A DNA stretch of 5,533 bases from Clostridiales bacterium (lineage in GTDB: Bacteria > Bacillota > Clostridia > Oscillospirales > Acutalibacteraceae). This document shows, piece by piece, positions 1 through 5,496 of the stretch. The position numbers and the translations under genes were made by a program. Positions within the stretch are counted from its first letter, which is position 1, and every line of letters begins with the position of its first letter. The notes beneath the pieces are model-generated. The model was not told where the DNA came from and searched no databases. It worked only from the letters and a program-made list of their open reading frames with translations. The stretch lies in assembly GCA_022791355.1 (NCBI GenBank), contig JAAVYX010000043.1:1-5533 (forward strand), read 5' to 3'.

Positions 1-62
1 GTCGTCTGGGCAGCCTTGCGGGGGTCAGCGTCAAAACGGTCTACGCCCCTTCCAGTAAATAA
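1..62 (+). CDS. 3' end of a probable TM1266-family [FeFe]-hydrogenase system regulator (5' truncated by window)
   Basis: Reading from base 3, an open frame encodes a tail ending LGSLAGVSVKTVYAPSSK and stops at TAA 60-62. The pattern LG-x-L-x-GVSVKT-x-Y resembles the C-terminal strand of the small (about 80 residue) ACT/NikR-like proteins annotated as the TM1266-family putative regulator of the iron-only hydrogenase system. Genes of that family commonly sit beside hydE, hydG and hydF, which fits the neighbour here. Only about 19 residues are visible, so the assignment rests on one short motif plus context. The two other forward frames here give no recognisable protein. The role in regulation is a family-level annotation and nothing in this window shows a target. 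Confidence 0.6.
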   Translation, partial: RLGSLAGVSVKTVYAPSSK

Positions 63-160
63 AAGCCTGCGCCTTCGGGAAACGGGAGAGCCGAGGAAGC
101 CCTCCGGCCGGCAAAGCTTTACCGCCTGCCGGCAAATACAGTACGGCGCGCCGCCCCTCT

Positions 161-180
161 CTGCAAACGGCCTTTTGCAG
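161..180 (+). other. Perfect 7-bp hairpin in the hydE leader
   Basis: CTGCAAA (161-167) and TTTGCAG (174-180) are exact reverse complements around a 6-base loop, CGGCCT. No U-run follows, so this is not a standard terminator. The loop could pair with 222-227, which would make a pseudoknot-like fold. That pairing is inference from complementarity over six bases only. Confidence 0.35.
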
Positions 181-370
181 TTTCGCATACCGGTTAACAG
201 TCTGCGCCTGCAAGGGCCAAAAGGCCGCCTGTACGAGATCAACAACGGCCGCCGTGCCAAGCCCATAAAAAGCGCCGGCGGTATTTTCCCACTCCCCCTC
301 CTGCAATCTCCTGCGAAATCCTTTGCGCAGCATCCCGCCCTTTCGTTACGATAGAACAATTCTTGGATTT

Positions 371-378
371 AAAGGAGG
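371..378 (+). promoter_or_regulatory. Ribosome-binding site of hydE, fixes the ATG start
   Basis: AAAGGAGG lies four bases before ATG 383. An in-frame TTG at 323 would extend the protein by 20 residues, but those bases include this site and the spacer, so ATG 383 is the start. Confidence 0.85.
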
Positions 379-382
379 CCCT

Positions 383-1450
383 ATGCAAGAACGCCTGTCT
401 GTTCCCGCCGCCTGCGCCCTCGTCGACCGGCTGGAAAGCGTCCATTCCCTCGCGCGGGAGGAATACGCGGCCCTGCTGGCCGCCCGTTCCGACGAGCTGG
501 CCGCCTACCTCTTTGCAAAAGCCCGGGCTGACGCCGAGGGGCGCTTTGGTAAAAAAATCTATATCCGCGGCCTGATCGAGTTTTCCAACCACTGTAAAAA
601 CGACTGCTATTACTGCGGCATCCGCAGGAGCAATCGGGCCGTTTCCCGTTACCGGCTGGACAAGGAGCAGATTCTCTCCTGCGCCGCCCTAGGCTGGGAG
701 CTGGGCTTTCGCACCTTTGTCTTACAAGGGGGAGAAGATCCCTATTTCACCAGCCGGCGGATGGCGGATATCGTGCGGGCCCTCAAGGCCGCCCATCCCG
801 ACTGCGCCGTCACCCTGTCCATGGGGGAGCTGAGCCGGGAGGACTACCGGCTGCTGCGGCAGGCCGGAGCCGACCGCTATCTGCTCCGCCACGAGACGGC
901 CGACCCGGTTCACTACGCAAAGCTCCATCCCCCCCGGCAGACCCTGGAAAGCCGTCTGGCCTGTCTTGCCGCCCTCAAGGAGCTGGGCTATCAAACCGGC
1001 GCCGGTTTTATGGTGGGCTCGCCCTATCAGACCTTGGACCATCTGGCCGGGGACCTCTGTTTTTTGCAGGACTTTCGGCCCCAGATGGTGGGTATCGGCC
1101 CCTATCTCCCCCACCACCAGACCCCCTTTGCCGGTCAGCCGGCCGGCAGTATGGAGCTGACCCTCTTTCTCATCGGCCTGTGCCGCCTCATGCTGCCCGG
1201 CGTACTCCTTCCCGCCACCACGGCCCTGGGCACCATCCATCCCGAGGGACGGGAAAAGGGGATTCTGGCTGGGGCCAACGTGGTCATGCCCAACCTGTCC
1301 CCCCCCGACCGCCGGGACAGCTACGCCCTGTACGACAACAAGCTGAACACCGGAGCCGAGTCGGCCGAAAAGCTGGCCGAGCTGAAGGCCCGCCTCGCCC
1401 GTATCGGCTATACCGTCGCCATAGACCGGGGCGACTATACCGGTTCGTAG
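383..1450 (+). CDS. hydE: [FeFe]-hydrogenase H-cluster maturase, radical SAM enzyme HydE
   Basis: This is a 355-residue radical SAM protein, the usual HydE length. The CX3CX2C motif is Cys71, Cys75 and Cys78 (NHCKNDCYYCGIRR), which bind the [4Fe-4S] cluster that cleaves S-adenosylmethionine. LQGGEDP (114-120) is the SAM-contacting GGE-type motif. The order of conserved blocks fits HydE rather than its relative biotin synthase BioB: the RHETADPVHYAKLHP region (169-183), GFMVGSPYQT (208-217), GIGPYLPHHQTPF (237-249) and VMPNLSPPDRRDSYALYDNK (301-320). Known role: cytoplasmic processing of the HydG-made Fe-CO-CN-cysteine synthon toward the 2Fe subcluster of HydA. Its placement before hydG and hydF supports the call. 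Oddity: the second cysteine triad of Thermotoga HydE is absent. By spacing, those positions correspond to about Asn322, Lys330 and Glu333, so the auxiliary cluster is probably missing. That cluster is known to be dispensable. Confidence 0.95.
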   Translation: MQERLSVPAACALVDRLESVHSLAREEYAALLAARSDELAAYLFAKARADAEGRFGKKIYIRGLIEFSNHCKNDCYYCGIRRSNRAVSRYRLDKEQILSCAALGWELGFRTFVLQGGEDPYFTSRRMADIVRALKAAHPDCAVTLSMGELSREDYRLLRQAGADRYLLRHETADPVHYAKLHPPRQTLESRLACLAALKELGYQTGAGFMVGSPYQTLDHLAGDLCFLQDFRPQMVGIGPYLPHHQTPFAGQPAGSMELTLFLIGLCRLMLPGVLLPATTALGTIHPEGREKGILAGANVVMPNLSPPDRRDSYALYDNKLNTGAESAEKLAELKARLARIGYTVAIDRGDYTGS

Positions 1451-1470
1451 CAACCCGAAGGTATGCGCAA

Positions 1471-1493
1471 TAGAGTCTGTTATAAAACGGTCG
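1471..1493 (+). repeat. Left arm of an imperfect inverted repeat bracketing hydG
   Basis: The 11 bases TAGAGTCTGTT (1471-1481) recur exactly as the reverse complement at 3307-3317, just after hydG. The match continues through AAACGG and CG, giving 20 identical positions out of 23 against 3295-3317. This could be a dispersed intergenic repeat present in two opposite copies, or the ends of a decayed mobile element. No transposase is visible. Confidence 0.6.
1478..1486 (+). promoter_or_regulatory. Candidate extended -10 promoter upstream of hydG
   Basis: TGTTATAAA matches the extended -10 pattern TGnTATAAT at all but one position. No good -35 hexamer lies 16-18 bases upstream (around 1457-1463), which extended -10 promoters tolerate. 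Transcription would start near 1493, leaving a leader of about 370 bases before hydG. The box lies inside the left repeat arm. The other arm carries TTTCAAA instead, so it lacks this box. Confidence 0.35.
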
Positions 1494-1545
1494 AAAAGCC
1501 GGATGATTGTTCAGGAGCAGGTGAATACAAAGACGAAACCCCAAG

Positions 1546-1561
1546 AAAGGCTTTCGCCTTT
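1546..1561 (+). other. Hairpin in the hydG leader
   Basis: AAAGGC (1546-1551) and GCCTTT (1556-1561) pair around a TTTC loop. A second small stem, AGGAT/ATCCT around TTCGG (1564-1578), follows at once. No run of T follows, so a Rho-independent terminator is not supported. Confidence 0.4.
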
Positions 1562-1587
1562 GGAGGATTTCGGATCCTGCAACTGCC

Positions 1588-1599
1588 TGTCCATGGACA
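1588..1599. other. Perfect 12-bp palindrome TGTCCATGGACA
   Basis: TGTCCATGGACA reads the same on both strands. It could be the site of a dimeric DNA-binding protein, but the regulator is unknown and chance is possible. Confidence 0.3.
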
Positions 1600-1625
1600 T
1601 AATGACCTTTTGCGGCCTTTTAAGT

Positions 1626-1649
1626 CAGACGCTGGAGAAAAGCCGTCTG
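1626..1649 (+). other. Bulged 8-bp stem in the hydG leader
   Basis: CAGACG (1626-1631) pairs with CGTCTG (1644-1649). Two further pairs, CT with AG, extend the stem past a single bulged C, leaving the loop GGAGAAA. The downstream sequence is C-rich, so it is not a terminator. Confidence 0.35.
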
Positions 1650-1827
1650 CGCGGCCCCTTTCCCGCCGCTTTGCGTCGTCTGCTTCCGTCCTGCGGCAAG
1701 CGTCTCCAATTTTTCCGACCCGGCGGAACATCCCTGCCGCATAACGATATTTCCCACCCGCGCATACCGGCCTGCAAACCAACGGAACGCCGTTACGGCC
1801 CGCCGCCGGCAGAACCGACGGCCGCCG

Positions 1828-1851
1828 ATTCTACAGCTCATTCTACAGCTA
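1828..1851 (+). repeat. Tandem 12-mer directly before the hydG ribosome-binding site
   Basis: ATTCTACAGCTC (1828-1839) is followed by ATTCTACAGCTA (1840-1851), with 11 of 12 bases identical and no gap. The last base of the second copy is the first A of AGGAGG. It may be a replication-slippage duplication or a two-site operator or RNA-binding element. Confidence 0.7.
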
Positions 1852-1863
1852 GGAGGAACCCAT

Positions 1864-3294
1864 ATGTACGATCCCAAATCCTTAAAGGCAACCGAGTTTA
1901 TCGACGATACCGAAATCAAGGAATCTCTGGCCTACGCCGCGGCGCACAGGGAGGACGAGGCCCTGTGCATGTCTATTCTGGAGAAGGCCGCCCTCTGCAA
2001 GGGCTTGTCCCACCGGGAGGCCATGGTGCTGCTGGAAAGCGAGCTGCCGTCGGTCCGGGAGAAGTGCTTCGCCCTGGCCGAGGAGATCAAAAAAAGGTTC
2101 TACGGCAACCGCATCGTCATGTTCGCTCCCCTCTACCTCTCCAACTACTGTATTAACGGCTGCCGTTACTGTCCCTATCACGCCAAGAACAAGAGCATCT
2201 GCCGCAAAAAGCTGACCCAGGAGGAAATCGTACGGGAGGTCACGGCCTTACAGGATATGGGCCATAAGCGGCTGGCGCTGGAGACCGGGGAGGATCCCAA
2301 AAACAACCCCATCGAATACGTGCTGGAAAGCATCAAGACCATTTATTCCATCAAGCACAAAAACGGGGCCATCCGCCGGGTCAACGTCAATATCGCGGCC
2401 ACGACGGTGGAAAACTACAGAAAGCTCAAGGAGGCCGGCATCGGCACCTACATCCTCTTTCAGGAGACCTATCACAAGGAAAGCTACGAATATCTCCATC
2501 CCGCCGGCCCCAAAAGCGACTACGCCTACCACACCGAGGCCATGGACCGGGCCATGGAGGGGGGGATCGACGACGTAGGCTGCGGCGTGCTCTTCGGGCT
2601 GAATCTGTATAAGTATGATTTTGTGGGCCTGCTCATGCACGCCGAGCATCTGGAGGCCGTCCACGGGGTAGGCCCCCACACCATCAGCGTCCCCCGCATC
2701 TGCCCGGCCGACGATATTGACGTGAACGAATACTCCAACGCCATCCCCGACGATATTTTTGAAAAAATTGTAGCCGTCCTCCGTATCGCCGTGCCCTACA
2801 CCGGCATCATCATGTCCACCCGGGAGTCGGCCCGGGTGCGGGCCGCGGCCCTGCGGCTGGGCGTGTCCCAGATCAGCGGCGGCTCCCGCACCTCGGTGGG
2901 CGGCTACGCCGAGGGCGGCGCGGTCAACCGGGACGACGAGCAGAACTCCGCCCAGTTCGACGTCAGCGACACCCGCACCCTGGACGAGGTGGTCAACTGG
3001 CTGCTGGGTATGGGCTACATTCCCAGCTTCTGCACCGCCTGCTACCGGGAGGGCCGCACCGGCGACCGGTTCATGCGGCTGGTCAAGTCGGGGGCCATCG
3101 CCAACGTCTGCCACCCCAACGCCCTGATGACCCTCAAGGAATATCTGGAGGACTACGCCTCGGCCGACACCCGTAAAAAAGGCGAGGCCCTCATCGCGGC
3201 CGAAATTCCCAAGCTGCAAAACGAGAAGGTCCGGGGCCTGGTGGAGCAGCACATGACCGAGCTGCACAACGGCCAGCGGGATTTCCGCTTTTAG
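1864..3294 (+). CDS. hydG: [FeFe]-hydrogenase H-cluster maturase, tyrosine lyase HydG
   Basis: This 476-residue radical SAM protein has the typical HydG length. The ATG sits seven bases after AGGAGG. The SAM cluster motif is Cys96, Cys100 and Cys103 (NYCINGCRYC). The C-terminal cluster motif CX2CX22C is Cys390, Cys393 and Cys416. This second site carries the extra iron on which the product is built, and it separates HydG from its close relative the thiamine enzyme ThiH. Other HydG-like blocks are LALETGEDP (137-145), ILFQETYH (197-204), GPHTISVPR (270-278) and QISGGSRTSVGGY (336-348). Known role: cleavage of tyrosine to p-cresol, CO and cyanide, yielding an Fe(CO)2(CN)-cysteine synthon for HydE and HydF in the cytoplasm. 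It follows hydE after a long spacer and precedes hydF by 70 bases. All key residues are present, so it should be active. Confidence 0.97.
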   Translation: MYDPKSLKATEFIDDTEIKESLAYAAAHREDEALCMSILEKAALCKGLSHREAMVLLESELPSVREKCFALAEEIKKRFYGNRIVMFAPLYLSNYCINGCRYCPYHAKNKSICRKKLTQEEIVREVTALQDMGHKRLALETGEDPKNNPIEYVLESIKTIYSIKHKNGAIRRVNVNIAATTVENYRKLKEAGIGTYILFQETYHKESYEYLHPAGPKSDYAYHTEAMDRAMEGGIDDVGCGVLFGLNLYKYDFVGLLMHAEHLEAVHGVGPHTISVPRICPADDIDVNEYSNAIPDDIFEKIVAVLRIAVPYTGIIMSTRESARVRAAALRLGVSQISGGSRTSVGGYAEGGAVNRDDEQNSAQFDVSDTRTLDEVVNWLLGMGYIPSFCTACYREGRTGDRFMRLVKSGAIANVCHPNALMTLKEYLEDYASADTRKKGEALIAAEIPKLQNEKVRGLVEQHMTELHNGQRDFRF

Positions 3295-3317
3295 CGTCCG
3301 TTTGAAAACAGACTCTA
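3295..3317 (-). repeat. Right arm of the imperfect inverted repeat bracketing hydG
   Basis: This is the reverse complement of the copy at 1471-1493 at 20 of 23 positions, including 11 exact bases at 3307-3317. It starts one base after the hydG stop codon. CTCTAGAG at 3313-3320 is itself a palindrome. Confidence 0.6.
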
Positions 3318-3349
3318 GAGCGTGTCCTCAAGCGTCAGAACGAGATAGT

Positions 3350-3356
3350 AAGGAGG
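3350..3356 (+). promoter_or_regulatory. Ribosome-binding site of hydF, fixes the ATG start
   Basis: AAGGAGG lies eight bases before ATG 3365. An in-frame TTG at 3302 would add 21 residues, but these are encoded by the repeat arm and by this site, and HydF proteins do not carry such an extension. Confidence 0.85.
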
Positions 3357-3364
3357 CCGTACTC

Positions 3365-4564
3365 ATGAGCTTAACCAACACGCCATCGGCCAACCGGCTG
3401 CACATCGGCATTTTCGGCCGGCGCAACAGCGGCAAATCCAGTCTGATAAACGCCCTCACCGGTCAGGATACCGCCTTGGTGTCCGACCGGGCCGGCACCA
3501 CTACCGACCCGGTTTACAAGGCCATGGAAATCCACGGTCTCGGCCCCTGTATGCTCATAGATACCGCCGGCTTCGACGACGAGGGCGACCTGGGCCGTAT
3601 GCGGGTGGAGGCCACCGAAAAGGCGGCCGAAAAAACCGAAATCGGCCTGCTCGTCTTTTCGGCCGCGGCCGACCCCGCCGACCTCTCCTATGAAAAGGTC
3701 TGGGCCGAAAAGCTGAAACAAAGGCAGATTCCCCTGTTGGTTCTCGTCAATAAAACCGACCTGTCGGTCTCCGAGCCCCTTCTTGCCGCCATCCGGCAGG
3801 AAACCGGACTGGAGCCTTTGTGTGTCAGCGCCCGCACCGGCGCGGGCATGGACCGGGTGGTCCCGGCCCTCATCCGCCTGCTCCCCGCCGACTTTGGAAC
3901 CGATACCATCGCCGGCCGGCTGGTCTCCCCCGGCGACACGGTTTTACTGGTCATGCCCCAGGACATCCAGGCTCCAAAGGGAAGACTGATCCTTCCACAA
4001 GTACAAACCATCCGGGATTTGCTGGATCACGCCTGCATCGTAACCTGCTGCACGGCCGACGGGCTGGACGGCGCTCTGGCCGCTCTGTCAAGCCCTCCCA
4101 AGCTGATTATAACCGACTCGCAGGTCTTCCCCCTGGTCTACGAAAAAAAGCCGGCAGACAGCCTGCTCACCTCCTTCTCGGTGCTCTTTGCCGCCTACAA
4201 GGGGGATATCGACGCCTTTGCGGCCGGCGCGGCCGCCATCGACCGGCTGACCCCCCAGTCCCGCGTCCTCATCGCCGAGGCTTGCACCCACGCTCCCTTG
4301 TCAGAGGATATCGGCCGGGTCAAGCTGCCCCGTATGCTGCGAAAGCGGGCGGGCCAGACGCTGGAGGTGGACGTCGTAAGCGGCGCGGACTTTCCGGAGG
4401 ACCTTTCCCCCTACGATTTGGTAATCCACTGCGGCGGCTGCATGTTCAACCGAAAATACGTCCTCTCCCGCCTGGAGCGGGCCGGCCGGCAAGGCGTACC
4501 CATGACCAATTACGGGGTTGCCATCGCCAAGCTCACCGGTATTCTGGATAAAATCACCTGGTAA
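3365..4564 (+). CDS. hydF: [FeFe]-hydrogenase H-cluster maturation GTPase and scaffold HydF
   Basis: This 399-residue protein has the three HydF parts in order. The N-terminal GTPase (about 10-175) shows the P-loop GRRNSGKSS (18-26), the GTTTDPV switch region (44-50), DTAG (66-69), NKTD (129-132) and SARTG (155-159). A dimerisation region follows. The C-terminal iron-sulfur part has the signature CxH-X46-CxxC, seen as Cys307, His309, Cys356 and Cys359 (CTHAP and HCGGCM). Known role: scaffold on which the 2Fe subcluster is assembled from HydG and HydE products and then transferred to apo-HydA; GTP hydrolysis is linked to partner exchange. The signature separates it from the related tRNA-modifying GTPase MnmE and from Era/Der. 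It lies 70 bases after hydG and 22 bases before the next gene, so cotranscription is likely. Confidence 0.97.
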   Translation: MSLTNTPSANRLHIGIFGRRNSGKSSLINALTGQDTALVSDRAGTTTDPVYKAMEIHGLGPCMLIDTAGFDDEGDLGRMRVEATEKAAEKTEIGLLVFSAAADPADLSYEKVWAEKLKQRQIPLLVLVNKTDLSVSEPLLAAIRQETGLEPLCVSARTGAGMDRVVPALIRLLPADFGTDTIAGRLVSPGDTVLLVMPQDIQAPKGRLILPQVQTIRDLLDHACIVTCCTADGLDGALAALSSPPKLIITDSQVFPLVYEKKPADSLLTSFSVLFAAYKGDIDAFAAGAAAIDRLTPQSRVLIAEACTHAPLSEDIGRVKLPRMLRKRAGQTLEVDVVSGADFPEDLSPYDLVIHCGGCMFNRKYVLSRLERAGRQGVPMTNYGVAIAKLTGILDKITW

Positions 4565-4586
4565 ACGCCGGGCAAAGGAGGCGCTT

Positions 4587-5024
4587 ATGCGTATTCTCAT
4601 CGATGCGGACGGCTGTCCGGTCGTTGATCTGGCCATCCAGGCCGGCCGGCGGCGGGGGCTGCCCGTCCTGCTGTTCTGCGATACGGCCCACGTATTTTCC
4701 CGGCCGGGCGCCGAGACCGTCACGGTCTCCAAAGGAGCCGACAGCGCCGATTTCGCCTTGGTCTCCCGGCTTCAGCCGGGGGACGTGGTCGTCACCCAGG
4801 ATTACGGTCTGGCCGCTATGTGTCTGGCCAAGGGCGGCCGTCCCATAAGCCAGAACGGATTATGCTACACCGCCGAAAATATCGACGCTCTGTTAGCCGC
4901 CCGGTATGAAACCAAGCGGACCCTGGCCGCCGGCGGCCGGACAAGAGGTCCAAAAAAGCGGCGGGAGAGCCAGAACGCCGCCTTTGCGGCCGCTCTCTCC
5001 CAGCTTTTGGACCAGAAAGGGTAG
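4587..5024 (+). CDS. YaiI/YqxD-family protein (UPF0178, DUF188)
   Basis: This 145-residue protein, close to the family's usual 150, has ATG 4587 five bases after AAAGGAGG (4574-4581). An upstream in-frame TTG at 4518 lies inside hydF and is not needed. It opens with ILIDADGCPV (3-12), the family hallmark, usually seen as DADACPV. It then has SKGADSADFALV (48-59), VVVTQDYGLA (67-76) and a basic GGRTRGP segment (116-122). The acidic residues Asp6, Asp8, Asp52, Asp55 and Asp72 resemble the PIN-like nuclease fold to which the family has been linked, but no reaction is firmly established. It is a soluble cytoplasmic protein without signal peptide or membrane segment. The 22-base gap from hydF suggests cotranscription. 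A link with hydrogenase assembly is not implied, since the family is widespread in bacteria without hydrogenase. Confidence 0.9.
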   Translation: MRILIDADGCPVVDLAIQAGRRRGLPVLLFCDTAHVFSRPGAETVTVSKGADSADFALVSRLQPGDVVVTQDYGLAAMCLAKGGRPISQNGLCYTAENIDALLAARYETKRTLAAGGRTRGPKKRRESQNAAFAAALSQLLDQKG

Positions 5025-5082
5025 ACGGGCAAAAGGCTGTCCGATACGGCCGTCATACGTCTAATATACAGGAGGGATACCT

Positions 5083-5415
5083 GTGCTTAACCCATCGCTG
5101 TTCCAGCTTCCGCCCCTGCCGGACAACCCGGCGGCTGATGAAGTCGTGGAGGTTCTGGCCGAGGGACCGGACTGCCGTATCGAACGCATCGTCTCTTTTG
5201 GACGAAGCTCCCCTCCAGACTTCTGGTACGACCAGAAGGAGGACGAGTGGGTAACTCTTTTACAGGGCCGGGCCGTCCTGGATTTGAAAGGCCGCACCCA
5301 GACCCTGCATACCGGTGAGCAGCTTCTCATACCCGCCCGTCGGCGGCATCGGGTGGCATATACCAGCGCGCAACCCCCCTGTATCTGGCTGTGCGTTTTT
5401 GGACGGTTAAAATAA
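5083..5415 (+). CDS. Small cupin-domain protein
   Basis: This 110-residue single-domain protein starts at GTG 5083, seven bases after AGGAGG (5070-5075). No nearby ATG in frame gives a better start. The cupin pattern is FWYDQKEDEWVTLLQG (47-62) for motif 1 and GEQLLIPARRRHRV (78-91) for motif 2. In classic cupins motif 1 supplies two His and a Glu. Here the paired His are replaced by the WYDQ stretch, leaving Glu55 and, in motif 2, His89. This WYDQ-EWV form recurs in a group of small bacterial cupins of unknown function, so metal binding is uncertain and may use other ligands. The gene is 58 bases after the preceding one on the same strand and is the last protein gene before the tRNA. Its substrate cannot be read from the sequence. 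Confidence 0.85.
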   Translation: MLNPSLFQLPPLPDNPAADEVVEVLAEGPDCRIERIVSFGRSSPPDFWYDQKEDEWVTLLQGRAVLDLKGRTQTLHTGEQLLIPARRRHRVAYTSAQPPCIWLCVFGRLK

Positions 5416-5437
5416 TTTTTCATTTTTTTCAAAAAAA
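5416..5437 (+). promoter_or_regulatory. AT-rich UP-element-like sequence before the tRNA promoter
   Basis: T runs at 5416-5420 and 5423-5429 are followed by seven A at 5431-5437, immediately upstream of the -35 box. With a start near 5476 this covers about -39 to -60, where UP elements contact the RNA polymerase alpha subunit. Such sequences are common before stable RNA genes. The T7-C-A7 symmetry is not a workable terminator because it has no GC stem. Confidence 0.5.
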
Positions 5438-5440
5438 CAC

Positions 5441-5469
5441 TTGCAATTTGTCTGCTGGATGTGTATACT
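5441..5469 (+). promoter_or_regulatory. Sigma-70/sigma-A type promoter of the tRNA
   Basis: TTGCAA (5441-5446) and TATACT (5464-5469) are separated by exactly 17 bases. The expected start, about 5476, leaves a leader of roughly 20 bases before the tRNA. This is the clearest promoter in the window and stands out from the GC-rich surroundings. Confidence 0.85.
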
Positions 5470-5496
5470 ATATTAGTAATCTCAAATAGGATATAT

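Larger units (their letters stand above)
63..382. other. Gene-free spacer upstream of hydE (about 320 bases)
   Basis: No convincing gene is present. Open frames on both strands here lack a ribosome-binding site and have Arg/Pro/Gly-rich translations typical of GC-rich noise. Visible structure includes a palindrome CGGCGCGCCG at 144-153, two copies of GCCGGCAAA (107-115, 128-136), and a perfect 7-bp hairpin CTGCAAA/TTTGCAG (161-167/174-180). The 6-base loop of that hairpin, CGGCCT (168-173), is complementary to AGGCCG at 222-227. A weak promoter-like pair TTGCGC (323-328) and TACGAT (347-352), 18 bases apart, lies before hydE but is too poor to call. No riboswitch class was recognised. Confidence 0.6.
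1451..1863. other. Gene-free spacer between hydE and hydG (about 410 bases), dyad-rich
   Basis: No supported gene lies here. Frames starting at 1463 and 1503 lack a ribosome-binding site, use codons unlike the neighbouring genes, and resemble no family I know. The spacer is unusually long for co-directional maturase genes. From left to right it holds one arm of an inverted repeat overlapping an extended -10 box (1471-1494), a hairpin (1546-1561), a small stem (1564-1578), a 12-bp palindrome (1588-1599), a bulged stem (1626-1649) and a tandem 12-mer (1828-1851), followed by the hydG ribosome-binding site AGGAGG at 1851-1856. It shares short words with the spacer before hydE: CGCATACCGG, ACGGCCGCCG and CGGCCTTTT. 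Confidence 0.6.

Noticed and set aside
31..333. 100-codon minus strand frame in the spacer before hydE
   Set aside because: No recognisable domain or ribosome-binding site. A decayed gene cannot be excluded but nothing supports one.
323..352. Promoter directly before hydE
   Set aside because: TTGCGC and TACGAT match the consensus at only three and four of six positions with an 18-base gap, too weak to list.
722..1453. 243-codon minus strand frame opposite hydE
   Set aside because: Same reason: low-complexity translation opposite a clear HydE.
1503..2156. Frame starting in the hydE-hydG spacer and running into hydG
   Set aside because: No ribosome-binding site, spacer codon use unlike its neighbours, and most of its length overlaps hydG out of frame. 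The spacer part resembles no known family.
2248..3267. Long 339-codon open frame on the minus strand opposite hydG
   Set aside because: It is the shadow of a GC-rich gene. Its translation is Gly/Val/His-rich without motifs, it has no ribosome-binding site, and the + strand frame is an unmistakable HydG.
3820..4551. 243-codon + strand frame inside hydF
   Set aside because: Arg/Gly/Pro-rich translation in an alternative frame of hydF, with no start signal.
5413..5440. Terminator after the cupin gene
   Set aside because: The T and A runs have no GC stem before them. They fit an UP element of the tRNA promoter better.
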